64,000 nt of DNA, taken from assembly GCF_000504285.1 (NCBI RefSeq), contig NZ_KI632511.1, forward strand, positions 9,530,154 to 9,594,153. Reading direction: 5' to 3'. The translations under genes were made by a program, and so were the position numbers. How positions within the stretch are numbered: the first letter of the stretch is position 1; each line of letters opens with the position of its first letter. Of the stretch, positions 56,593 through 64,000 are shown one piece after another. The notes beneath the pieces are model-generated. The model had not been told where the DNA came from, made no database searches, and worked only from the letters and a program-made list of their open reading frames with translations. Source of the DNA: Actinospica robiniae DSM 44927. Its GTDB lineage: Bacteria; Actinomycetota; Actinomycetes; Streptomycetales; Catenulisporaceae.

Positions 56593-57270
56593 GTGAGCGA
56601 CCAGGATTCTTCGCCGACGCAGCCGACGCAGCCCGCGCCCTCCCTGCGCGACCGGAAGCGGGCCCGCACCCGCCAGGCGCTGATCGACGCGGCGATGGAG
56701 CTCTTCGACCGCGACGGCTATGAGCGCACCACCGTCGCCGGCATCGCGGCCGCCGCCGAGGTGGGCAGCCGGACGTTCTTCAACTACTTCGCCAGCAAGG
56801 AAGAGCTGCTCTTCCCGGAGAGCGACGCGCGGGTCCGCGCCACCGTCGAGGCCATCGCCGCCCGGGGCCCGCAAGACGGGCCGGCCGACGTACTGCTGCG
56901 CGCGCTGCGCAACGTCAGCGAGCACAGTGACGACATGTCAGGCGGCCTCGCTGCACTCCGGCTGCGTCTGTTGCGCACCGTCCCGGCCGTGCGCAGCCGC
57001 GCGCTGCAGATCCAGCTCGAGGCCCAGCGCGAGATCGCCGGGCATCTCGCCGAGGCCTTCCCCGACACGCTCGACGAGGTGACCGCCGCCGCGGTGACCG
57101 GCTCCTTCATCGGCGCCGTCAGCGCCGCGCTGCAGGTCCTGCTGGAACGCTCCGACCGCCCCGACGACCCGGCCGAGTTCCACCGGGCCCTGCGCCAGGC
57201 CACCGATTTCGCCCTCGGCTATGCTCCCGGGAAACTCGTCGAGCGCATCGAAACGGAAAGGGCTGGATAA
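56593..57270 (+). CDS. TetR/AcrR-family transcriptional regulator
   Basis: 225 aa. HTH at about 20-70: 'RTRQALIDAAMELFDRDGYERTTVAGIAAAAEVGSRTFFNYFASKEELL', with the FFNYF variant typical of MftR/AcrR-like regulators. The C-terminal helical ligand domain is about 85-215. GTG start 75 bp from the divergent monooxygenase gene. Followed after 1 bp by the DUF1003 gene, so the two are co-transcribed. Expected to repress the monooxygenase (and itself) via the repeats at 56541-56569. Confidence 0.9.
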   Translation: MSDQDSSPTQPTQPAPSLRDRKRARTRQALIDAAMELFDRDGYERTTVAGIAAAAEVGSRTFFNYFASKEELLFPESDARVRATVEAIAARGPQDGPADVLLRALRNVSEHSDDMSGGLAALRLRLLRTVPAVRSRALQIQLEAQREIAGHLAEAFPDTLDEVTAAAVTGSFIGAVSAALQVLLERSDRPDDPAEFHRALRQATDFALGYAPGKLVERIETERAG

Positions 57271-57271
57271 G

Positions 57272-57703
57272 ATGGCCTGGCATCGGAACCACGGAGTCCG
57301 CACCGGGGACCAGCTCTCCGCGGGGGAGCGCGCCGCCGACCGGATGCGCAACAGTATGGGCTCGTGGGCGTTCGTCTTCACCAGCCTCGTCTTCCTGGCC
57401 GTCTGGATGCTGGTCAACCGCAACACCGGCTTCGACCCCTACCCGTTCATCCTGCTCAACCTGGTGCTCTCCTGCGTGGCCGCGCTCCAGGGCGCGATCC
57501 TGCTGATAGCGGCCAAGCGCTCGGACCAGATATCGAGCGAGCTGGCCCAGCACGACTACGAGACCGACTGCCGGTCCCAGGAACTGCTGACGATCCTGCA
57601 GGCCGATTTCGAGCGGCTCACCCGGCAGCACGCCGAGCAGAGCCGGCAGCTCGCCGAGGTTCTCACGCTGCTCGGTGCGCGGCGCGAGAACCCGGCGAGC
57701 TGA
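57272..57703 (+). CDS. DUF1003 membrane protein
   Basis: 143 aa. Two membrane helices (about 32-50 and 62-85) with the family signature between and around them: 'GERAADRMRNSMGSWAFVFTSLVFLAVWMLVN' and 'DPYPFILLNLVLSCVAALQGAILLIAAKR'. A Gln/Glu-rich helical C-terminal segment follows, probably a coiled coil. DUF1003 function is unknown. ATG 57272 lies 1 bp after the TetR stop, suggesting coupled expression. Convergent with the GH27 gene. Confidence 0.88.
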   Translation: MAWHRNHGVRTGDQLSAGERAADRMRNSMGSWAFVFTSLVFLAVWMLVNRNTGFDPYPFILLNLVLSCVAALQGAILLIAAKRSDQISSELAQHDYETDCRSQELLTILQADFERLTRQHAEQSRQLAEVLTLLGARRENPAS

Positions 57704-57718
57704 CGGAAGACAGGCGCG

Positions 57719-59923
57719 TTACTGGTTGACGACGATCGCGTTGAAGTCCGGAGCGTAGGCGGACCCGTTCGAGATCTCGATCGTGTTGGCCCCGGCCTTG
57801 AGCGGCAGGTAGTCGGTCACCGTCCCCTGCGTCGAGAAGCCACCGGTCGGGGTGAAGACGTTCGTCTGCACCACCACGCCGTTGACTGTGAAGGTCGCCG
57901 AGCGGCCGCTGGTGCCGGTCGTGCCGTCGCAGTACACGATCTGCACCGGGTAGACCCCGGCCTTGGTCGCGTTGACGCTGTTGAAGGTGAGCGTGCCGCT
58001 GCCGTTGCCGACGAACCCGACCTTCTGGCCGCCGCTGCACGTGCTGCAGCTCTGCACCACCGCACCGCCCGCCAAGGTGTTCGAGGACGAAGCGGCCAGG
58101 TAGGTCGTGGACGCGCTCGTCGCCGTGGTGGGCACGGTGATCGCGGCGAAGTCCGGTGCGTAGGCCGAGGCGTTCGACAACTCCACGGTGTTCGCCCCCG
58201 CCTTGAGCGGCAGCGAGACATTGACCGTGCCCGGGTTGGCGAAGCTGCCGGTCGGAGTGAAGGCGAGGGTCTGCACCGACGTGCCGTTCACGGAGATCGT
58301 GGCCGAGCGGCCGACGGTCGTCCCCGACGTCCCGTCGAGGTAGGTGAACTGCACTTGGTAGTTGCCGGCTGAGGCCGCCTGCACGTTGTTGAACGTCAGC
58401 GTGCCGCCGTCACCGACGAAGCCGACCTTCTTGCCGCCGAGGCAGGAGTTGCAGGTGGCTGTCGCGGCGCCGCCGGCCAGCGTGTTCGCCGAAGCCGCGG
58501 CCTGGTACGTGGTCGAGCCCGAGGTTCCGGCGACCGGCACGAGCTTGAGCAACTGCGAGGCGCCCGCGCCGAGCGTGACGCTGTAGGTCCCGCTGAGCGT
58601 GCCGGCCGACGCGCCGGTCCACAGGTTCGTGGCGGTGGCGCTGCCGGTGATCCCGGCGGCTGCGAGCGAGACGGTGACGGTCTGGCTGGCGCTGCCGCTG
58701 TAGTTGAACAGCCCGAGGATGACGTCGCCGTTCTGCTCGGTCTTCGCGAACGCCTGCTGGTTGACGTTGCTGACGATGCGTCGGGCGTCGATGCCGTCCT
58801 GGTCGACCGCGACCACGGCCGCGTTCTTGAGGTCCGCGACCTCGGCGGAGTTGAGCTTGGTCAGATCCACGCCGAGTAGCAGCGGGGAGGCGGCCATGGC
58901 CCACAGGCCGTACTGCGACTGGCCTTCGGCCGTGGTCAGGCCGTCGATGGTGGAGCCGTCGCCGAACTCGATGGAGTCGTAGTCGTTGAACGCGCCGGGC
59001 CCTCCGTACGGCTGCCATTGGGCCACTTGAGCAAAGCGGCCCTGCACACTGCCCCAGCTGGTCAGCGGCTGCGGGTTGCCGCTGGAGTCGCTGCCGCAGT
59101 AGCACTCGACGTCGCCGCCGGTGCGCCAGCCGTTGGAGTACTGGGCCCAGGTCGAGGCGTTCGCGATGTCGAGGCTGTTGGACAGCTCGAGGTGGATCGC
59201 GCGCCCGCTCTGCTGCAGCGCGGTCGACCACGCCTGCACGTCGCCGACGTCGGAGTCGCCGACGCCGTCGAGCTTGAGGTAATCCACGCCCCAGGAGGCG
59301 AACTCGTCGGCCCAGGAGTTGATGAAGGCCTGCGCGCCCGCCGCGCTGTAGTTGATCCCCTGCATGCCGCCGCAGTTGTAGTTCGCCTCGCCGGAGCCGT
59401 TGGCGATCTGGCCGGCCGTGTAGGAGGTGCCGAGGATGGGGGAGTTCTGCGAAACCGCCTGGTCGGAGATGCCCGGTGTGACGTAGAGCCCGAACTTGAG
59501 ACCGAGCGAGTGGACGTAGTCGGCGACGACCGCGATGCCGTTCTCGCCGCTCGAACTCGCCGGGAACGACGAGGTGTTGGTCACCCAGCGGCCGTTGGCG
59601 TCCACGTTGGGACCCTGGCTGCCCGGGCAGACGTACCAGAAGTCATCGACGTTGACGTAGATGTAGCCGGCCGAGCTCAGCCCGCTGGACTTCAGGGCGT
59701 TGGCCTGTGCCTCGATGTTGGCGGCTGTGGGATCGTGTCGGATGTAGCTCCAGCTGCTCCAGCCCATGGCGGGTGTGGAGCCGACGCCGTTGCCCTCGGC
59801 CGAGGCGGTGGGCGCCGCGGCCAGGGTGGCGCCGAACAGCGCGGTCAGGATCAGCGAGAGCGCTGCGATCAGGGAGGTCGCCCGGCGGTGCGGGCGAGCG
59901 GGAGGAAGGTGCGGGTACGACAT
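57719..59923 (-). CDS. Secreted GH27 alpha-galactosidase-like enzyme with two C-terminal CBM modules
   Basis: 734 aa. Sec signal (about 1-43, ASA-E). GH27 barrel at about 44-370: 'TPAMGWSSWSYIRHDPTAANI', nucleophile Asp in 'WGVDYLKLDGVGD', and 'AMAASPLLLGVDLTKLN', followed by the family's C-terminal beta domain. Two homologous CBM35/CBM6-like modules (about 480-600 and 610-734) are tandem copies, each starting with an 'AxSxNTLAGGA' block and containing CxxC pairs (CNSCLGG; CSTCSGG). Releases alpha-galactose (or related sugars) from plant or fungal polymers. The in-frame GTG six codons upstream is an alternative start. Confidence 0.9.
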   Translation of the reverse strand: MSYPHLPPARPHRRATSLIAALSLILTALFGATLAAAPTASAEGNGVGSTPAMGWSSWSYIRHDPTAANIEAQANALKSSGLSSAGYIYVNVDDFWYVCPGSQGPNVDANGRWVTNTSSFPASSSGENGIAVVADYVHSLGLKFGLYVTPGISDQAVSQNSPILGTSYTAGQIANGSGEANYNCGGMQGINYSAAGAQAFINSWADEFASWGVDYLKLDGVGDSDVGDVQAWSTALQQSGRAIHLELSNSLDIANASTWAQYSNGWRTGGDVECYCGSDSSGNPQPLTSWGSVQGRFAQVAQWQPYGGPGAFNDYDSIEFGDGSTIDGLTTAEGQSQYGLWAMAASPLLLGVDLTKLNSAEVADLKNAAVVAVDQDGIDARRIVSNVNQQAFAKTEQNGDVILGLFNYSGSASQTVTVSLAAAGITGSATATNLWTGASAGTLSGTYSVTLGAGASQLLKLVPVAGTSGSTTYQAAASANTLAGGAATATCNSCLGGKKVGFVGDGGTLTFNNVQAASAGNYQVQFTYLDGTSGTTVGRSATISVNGTSVQTLAFTPTGSFANPGTVNVSLPLKAGANTVELSNASAYAPDFAAITVPTTATSASTTYLAASSSNTLAGGAVVQSCSTCSGGQKVGFVGNGSGTLTFNSVNATKAGVYPVQIVYCDGTTGTSGRSATFTVNGVVVQTNVFTPTGGFSTQGTVTDYLPLKAGANTIEISNGSAYAPDFNAIVVNQ

Positions 59924-60096
59924 CGTCGGCGGACCCTTCACTCGGATGACGGGGCGCGGCCCCGCGGTGGGTGTTACGTGCAGTCAACTGCGGGCAGCGA
60001 ACTGTCGTCAATAAATGTTTGAGTGTGTCTTTTCGTGTTGATCTCTCCGGCCGGCCGAACTCCACATGGGTGAGCGCACAGTGACACAATGGAGTC

Positions 60097-61278
60097 ATGG
60101 ACGCAGCCTGCGGGAACTCACCGGAGCAGCCCCGGCAGTGGGCCGTCCGGGCGACCTCGGCCGAGCGCGCCGTCGTCACCCGCCACCTGCGGCGCGTCTG
60201 GGGCCTGCCGGGAACACTCCTCGCGGTGTCCGCCAGTCCGGCCACTCCCGCACAGCGTGTGTTCGAACCCTGGAACTACTGGTGGCAGGCGCAGGTGCTC
60301 GACTGCCTCGTGGACGCCTATCTCCGGGCGCCGACGCCGGCCCGGCGCGACCGCGTCGAGAAGATGATCAACGGAATCAGGGTCCGCAACGCCCGCGGCT
60401 GGCGCAACGACTACTACGACGACATGGCCTGGCTCGCCCTCGCACTCGACCGGGCACACCGCGACGTCCTCGGCGGCGCACCGCGCGCGGCGGCGGCGAT
60501 CAAGGAGCTCTCCAGCGCGATCTACGAAGCCTGGACCGAGGACGGCGGCGGCGGGATCTGGTGGCGGGCGCGGGAGAAGTACCAGGAGGACTTCAAGAAC
60601 GTCCCGACGAACGGCCCCGCCGCGATCCTGTTCGCCCGGCTCCGCGAGCCGCGCGCCTACGAGACCGCGCGGTGGATCGAAACGCACCTGGTCGACCACG
60701 AGACCGGCGTCGTGTGGGACGGCCTGCACGTCAGCCCGTCCGGCGGCATCCGGGAGATCGAGACCGCGCGCTACACCTACGTCCAAGGCGTCTTCCTCGG
60801 CGCGTGCGTGGAGCTGGCGAGATGGGACCAGGACGGCGCCGAGGCCGAGCATTGGGCCGAACGGGCGACCCGCACGATCGACGCAGTCGCCGAGCATCTG
60901 ACGGCCCGTCCGGCGCGGAGCCCCTCGCTCGTCCTCCGCGGCCAAGGCGGCGGCGACGGTGGCCTGTTCGCCGGGATCCTCGCGCGCTATCTCGCGCAGG
61001 CGGCGCTGGCGCTGCCCGAGTTCGGCCCCGCATACGAGCGGGCCGCGGGCACCGCGGCCGACCTCGTCCTCGACTCGGCGCGCGCTGCCTGGAGCAACGC
61101 CGCCTGGGGCCACCACGTGCGCAACCACCGCCCGCACACCTCGACCGGTCCGGTCTTCGGCTACGAATGGTCCGAGCCCGCGCGGCTTCCGCGCCAAGGC
61201 GGCGTGGCCGAGCGTGACCTGTCCGTGCAGGTGAGCGCGTGGATGCTGCTGGAAGCAGCGTCGCTGCTCCAACGCTGA
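60097..61278 (+). CDS. GH76-like glycoside hydrolase, cytoplasmic
   Basis: 393 aa (alpha/alpha)6-barrel protein of the GH76 (endo-alpha-1,6-mannanase) type. The catalytic Asp pair is in 'NDYYDDMAWLALAL'; conserved aromatic/Gly blocks are 'EPWNYWWQAQVLDCLVDAY', 'GGGGIWWR', 'YTYVQGVFLGA' and 'FGYEWSEP'. Unlike most GH76 enzymes it has no signal peptide or membrane segment, so it would act inside the cell or be released by other means. Divergent from the GH27 gene; the P-loop gene follows 50 bp downstream. Confidence 0.82.
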   Translation: MDAACGNSPEQPRQWAVRATSAERAVVTRHLRRVWGLPGTLLAVSASPATPAQRVFEPWNYWWQAQVLDCLVDAYLRAPTPARRDRVEKMINGIRVRNARGWRNDYYDDMAWLALALDRAHRDVLGGAPRAAAAIKELSSAIYEAWTEDGGGGIWWRAREKYQEDFKNVPTNGPAAILFARLREPRAYETARWIETHLVDHETGVVWDGLHVSPSGGIREIETARYTYVQGVFLGACVELARWDQDGAEAEHWAERATRTIDAVAEHLTARPARSPSLVLRGQGGGDGGLFAGILARYLAQAALALPEFGPAYERAAGTAADLVLDSARAAWSNAAWGHHVRNHRPHTSTGPVFGYEWSEPARLPRQGGVAERDLSVQVSAWMLLEAASLLQR

Positions 61279-61328
61279 GATCAAATTGCGGTGCGTCTGC
61301 CGGTGCCGCGGTGGCAGGATTCAGCTCC

Positions 61329-61880
61329 ATGCCTATCTCCATGAACGAAATCCACCCTGCCGCGCTGCTGATCGGAGGCCGCTGCGGAGTCGGCAAGAAC
61401 ACCGTCGGACTCGAGGTCTCAGCGCAGCTGCAAGCCGCCTCAGTCGCCCACGCCCTCGTCAACGGCAACTTCCTCGACCACATCCATCCGGCTCCCGAAG
61501 GCGATCCGGCGCGCACGAAGATCACCGAGGCCAACCTCGCCGCGATCTGGCGCAACTACGCCGCGGTCGGATGCAGCAGACTGATCTATACGAACATGGT
61601 CTCGATCCTCGAGCCCGACCTGATCGCCCGCGCCATGGGCGCAAGCCCGCGCGTGACCATGATCCTGCTGACCGCCGACGACGAGACCGCCCGCCTGCGC
61701 CTGCGCGGCCGCGAGCTCGGCAGCCATCTCGATCCACACATCGAGCGCGGCGAGAAGATGTCGCGCTACCTGGACGACACCGCCCCCGACTCGGCCGTGC
61801 GCATCGGCACCGACGGCCGTACGGTGCCCGACATAGCCCGCGAGGTCATCGCCGCGACCGGCTGGCTGGCTACCGGATGA
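61329..61880 (+). CDS. P-loop kinase-like protein with altered Walker A
   Basis: 183 aa. Adenylate/shikimate-kinase-like fold: 'ALLIGGRCGVGKNTVGLEVSAQL' at the N-terminus, 'HALVNGNFLDHIHP' (phosphate-acceptor region), 'LIYTNMVSIL', and a Lid-like 'ARLRLRGRELGSHLDPHIERGEKMS'. It belongs to an uncharacterised actinomycete ATP-binding family. In the P-loop, Asn occupies the position after GK that is normally Ser/Thr (the Mg2+ ligand), followed by Thr, so catalysis may be weakened or the Thr may substitute. ATG 61329 chosen; the frame is open further upstream inside the GH76 gene. Confidence 0.72.
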   Translation: MPISMNEIHPAALLIGGRCGVGKNTVGLEVSAQLQAASVAHALVNGNFLDHIHPAPEGDPARTKITEANLAAIWRNYAAVGCSRLIYTNMVSILEPDLIARAMGASPRVTMILLTADDETARLRLRGRELGSHLDPHIERGEKMSRYLDDTAPDSAVRIGTDGRTVPDIAREVIAATGWLATG

Positions 61881-62096
61881 CGGGAGACTGTCCGGCCGCG
61901 GGGCCAGATTCCGCCCGGTGACCGGGCCCTGACAGACCTTTCCGTCCGTCTTCGGCCGTACGGGCGAAACCGCCACCTTCGACGTGTGTCGGCCACGGTA
62001 CTCCGCAATCCGTGATGCAGAGTACTCATGCATGTATGTCCGTCCTATTTTCTCCTGGTTCGGACTGTGGACCGACCTGCTCGCAAGGAGCTCCCC

Positions 62097-63416
62097 ATGA
62101 AACAGACAGGCCGCCTTGCCGCGGTCCTGGGCGTCGCCGCGTCCGGCGTCGCGATCTCCGCGCCGTCCGCGTTCGCGGCCGACGTCACCGTACGGCCGGC
62201 CGATCTCGCCGCCCACACCTCGTGGGCTGTGTCCCCCTCCAACACCGCGGTCGCCGACATCGGCGCCCTCGCCGACCCGATCCATTTCGACGGAAGCGCC
62301 CACCTGCAGGTCAGCGCGCCGGACCAGCGGGCGCAGCTCGGGCTCCTGGTCAACGACTCGCTCGCCGGCGCCGCCGCCAAGCCGCTCTCCTACCAGGTCT
62401 TCGTCGACCCCGCGCACTCCGATCCCTCCGTGATCGCGTCCGGGATCAGCCTGCAGCTGCAGGTCAGCGGCCCGACCTTCACGACCCTGAGCTTCCAGCC
62501 GCAGCTCGACGGCGGCGCGGCGGCCGGAGAGTGGAAGACCTTCACCAGCTCGGAGCACGCTGCGGTCTGGCGCACCTCCCGCGCCTTCGGGCCGTTCGCC
62601 GCCGGGTCCGATCACAGCCTGGCCGACTACATCAACGCCGAGCCCGCGTCCCAGGTCAACGCCGCGTTCCTGAACATCGGCACCGGCGCGGGAGCGCTCG
62701 ACGCGTACGCGGACAACGTCGCCGTCGAGGGCAACACCTACAACTTCGCCACCACCGGCTCGGCGGAAGCGTCGCTCGCCGCGCCCAGAACGATCGTCCG
62801 GGACGAGGAGGCGCCGATCAGCCTCGGCTTCACCTCGCCGGCCGACGGGCCGAAGATCCTGCACACCTCGGCCGAACTGACCATCAGCGGCCCCGCCTCG
62901 CTGCGTGCCAAGGGTCTGACCCTCGATCACAACGGCACGCCGCTCGCGCTGCACCGTGACGGCGACGGCATCTTCTCGACCGAGTTCCCGCTGTCCGGCG
63001 AGACGCTGAACCCGGGCGAGAGCCTGAGCGCGAACCTGTCGCTGCTGCTGCACCGCCGCGCGCCCTGCGGGACGTACACGATCACCGGCCGGCTGCTGAG
63101 CGACGGCGCCGCGACCGGCCTCACCGCGACCCAGACGCTCACGGTGGACTGCCCGACCACGCCCCCGACGACTCCGCCGACCACGCCGCCGCCGACGCAG
63201 CCCGGTCCGCCGACCCACCCCGGCCCGCCGACCCACCCCGGCAAGCCCGGCTGGCCCGGCAAGCCCGGTTGGCCGGGCAAGCCCGGTTGGCCCGGAAAGC
63301 CCGGACTCCCGCCGACCGGTGCCTTCGGCACGTCCTTCCTGCTGTGGTCCTCGGTCGCTGCGACCGGCCTCGGCGTGTTCCTCGCCCGCACGCTGCGTCG
63401 TCGCCGGGCTCACTAG
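62097..63416 (+). CDS. Sortase-anchored (LPPTG) surface protein
   Basis: 439 aa. Signal peptide (1-27; MKQTGRL, hydrophobic core, AFA-A). Two beta-rich extracellular domains of unknown type (about 28-225 and 230-355). A Pro/Thr-rich stalk follows (TPPTTPP repeats), then a short run of (GKPGWP)-type repeats resembling collagen-like Gly-x-Pro sequence. The sorting signal is LPPTG (404-408), a membrane helix and an RRRR tail. It would be covalently linked to peptidoglycan by a sortase; no sortase gene is in this window. AAGGAG precedes ATG 62097. A very strong hairpin terminator follows. Confidence 0.87.
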   Translation: MKQTGRLAAVLGVAASGVAISAPSAFAADVTVRPADLAAHTSWAVSPSNTAVADIGALADPIHFDGSAHLQVSAPDQRAQLGLLVNDSLAGAAAKPLSYQVFVDPAHSDPSVIASGISLQLQVSGPTFTTLSFQPQLDGGAAAGEWKTFTSSEHAAVWRTSRAFGPFAAGSDHSLADYINAEPASQVNAAFLNIGTGAGALDAYADNVAVEGNTYNFATTGSAEASLAAPRTIVRDEEAPISLGFTSPADGPKILHTSAELTISGPASLRAKGLTLDHNGTPLALHRDGDGIFSTEFPLSGETLNPGESLSANLSLLLHRRAPCGTYTITGRLLSDGAATGLTATQTLTVDCPTTPPTTPPTTPPPTQPGPPTHPGPPTHPGKPGWPGKPGWPGKPGWPGKPGLPPTGAFGTSFLLWSSVAATGLGVFLARTLRRRRAH

Positions 63417-63444
63417 TTCCGCACACGAATAGTGCCTGACCCGC

Positions 63445-63482
63445 CCGCGCGGCGGCCGCGAGAGGACGCGGCCGCCGCGCGG
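63445..63482 (+). terminator. Terminator after the sortase-anchored protein gene
   Basis: Perfect 16-bp all-GC stem (63445-63460 with 63467-63482) and 6-nt loop AGAGGA, 29 bp past the stop codon. Confidence 0.88.
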
Positions 63483-63499
63483 TCTCGTCATGCTCTACT

Positions 63500-64000
63500 G
63501 CGAATTGATGATCGGCTGGGGTTTCAAGATCTCGCCTCCGGCGCGGGCCTTCCCTCGGAGAGTGCCGGGTCCTCGTGGGTGCTGGCGTTGGCGGGGCGGG
63601 CTGTTGTTCGGGATGGTGGGGTTGCGGGTGCGTGCTCTCTCCTCGGTCGGTCCCCGGAGGCAATCAGGAACCTGCCGGGAGCTCAAGCGGCGGTGACTTG
63701 GGTCGATGCTCGATTCTGCATGGCGCCGCTTGACCTCCCGGCAGAACCCTGATCGGGCTTCGCCTGCCCGACCGAGGAGAGAACACACCCCCTGAGGGTC
63801 CGGTGCGAGCTGCGCTCGGGCCGATTCCCGTCCCGCGGCCCGGTCGCGCTCGATCAGGAAGAATCCTGCATCGCCGTTCCAGGCCGCTGTCTTCTTCTCT
63901 ACTCCTTCAACGCCGGGGAGCGCGCCCGAGTGCCCGGAAATCTCCCTTATTTTTTCTTATCCGGCAAAGGCCAGATACACGGCTTTTGTCGGTGGCGGCA
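63500..64000 (+). repeat. Dispersed intergenic element, copy C (runs off the window)
   Basis: Third copy of the element seen at 36690-37310, in the same orientation, beginning GCGAATTGATGATCGGCTG. Inner arms at 63673-63692 and 63724-63743 (one C-C mismatch), 31-nt loop 63693-63723. Compared with A it lacks 108 bp between two GGCTG pentamers. Similarity to A continues to the last base of the window, so its end is not visible. No gene in 63417-64000. Confidence 0.85.

Overview
This 64 kb window is high-GC DNA with dense, GC-biased coding, frequent GTG starts and several apparently leaderless genes. It is almost certainly the chromosome of a spore-forming, soil-type actinomycete. Markers are a geosmin synthase, an EshA-type family 2B encapsulin, an AfsR-like SARP regulator, many secreted polysaccharide-active proteins and DasR-type operators. 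A Catenulispora/Actinospica-like or Streptomyces-like organism is plausible, but I cannot name the genus. There is no rRNA, tRNA, CRISPR array, intact IS or prophage.

Layout. 0-8 kb holds two paralogous secreted GH18 chitinases, both with a DasR-like operator upstream, around a cupin/MarR pair that shares a 44-bp perfect palindrome; small oxidoreductase, GNAT and DUF1992 genes surround them. 8-14 kb holds a Tat-exported phospholipase C, then geosmin synthase divergent from a family 2B encapsulin shell gene. 14-18 kb holds GNAT and VOC proteins, metG and a catalytically degraded tyrosine recombinase. 18-23 kb holds an MFS exporter whose 3' end overlaps, antisense, a three-gene AAA+ ATPase/TPR/TPR operon. 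23-36 kb holds an MMPL transporter, glpK, ileS, an aminotransferase IV, and a beta-propeller plus ricin-lectin pair. 36.6-38.2 kb is a gene-free repeat region carrying two inverted copies of a dispersed element; a third copy closes the window at 63.5-64 kb. 38-49 kb holds a mixture (AI-2E permease, GT-C glycosyltransferase, O-methyltransferase/TetR, prim-pol, HAD, lectin-like protein, FAD oxidase, AraC/VOC). 49-55 kb is a DrrAB-like ABC exporter facing an AfsR-like SARP and a G1 glutamic peptidase. 55-63.5 kb holds a flavin monooxygenase/TetR pair, DUF1003, GH27, GH76, a P-loop kinase-like protein and a sortase-anchored surface protein.

Functional themes are extracellular degradation of chitin, galactosides and proteins; small-molecule export and modification genes each paired with a divergent regulator; and terpene (geosmin) biosynthesis placed beside an encapsulin. 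The two most notable features are the encapsulin/geosmin synthase pair and the dispersed hairpin-cored repeat family, which I cannot match to any named element. All similarity statements are by eye; no database search was run.
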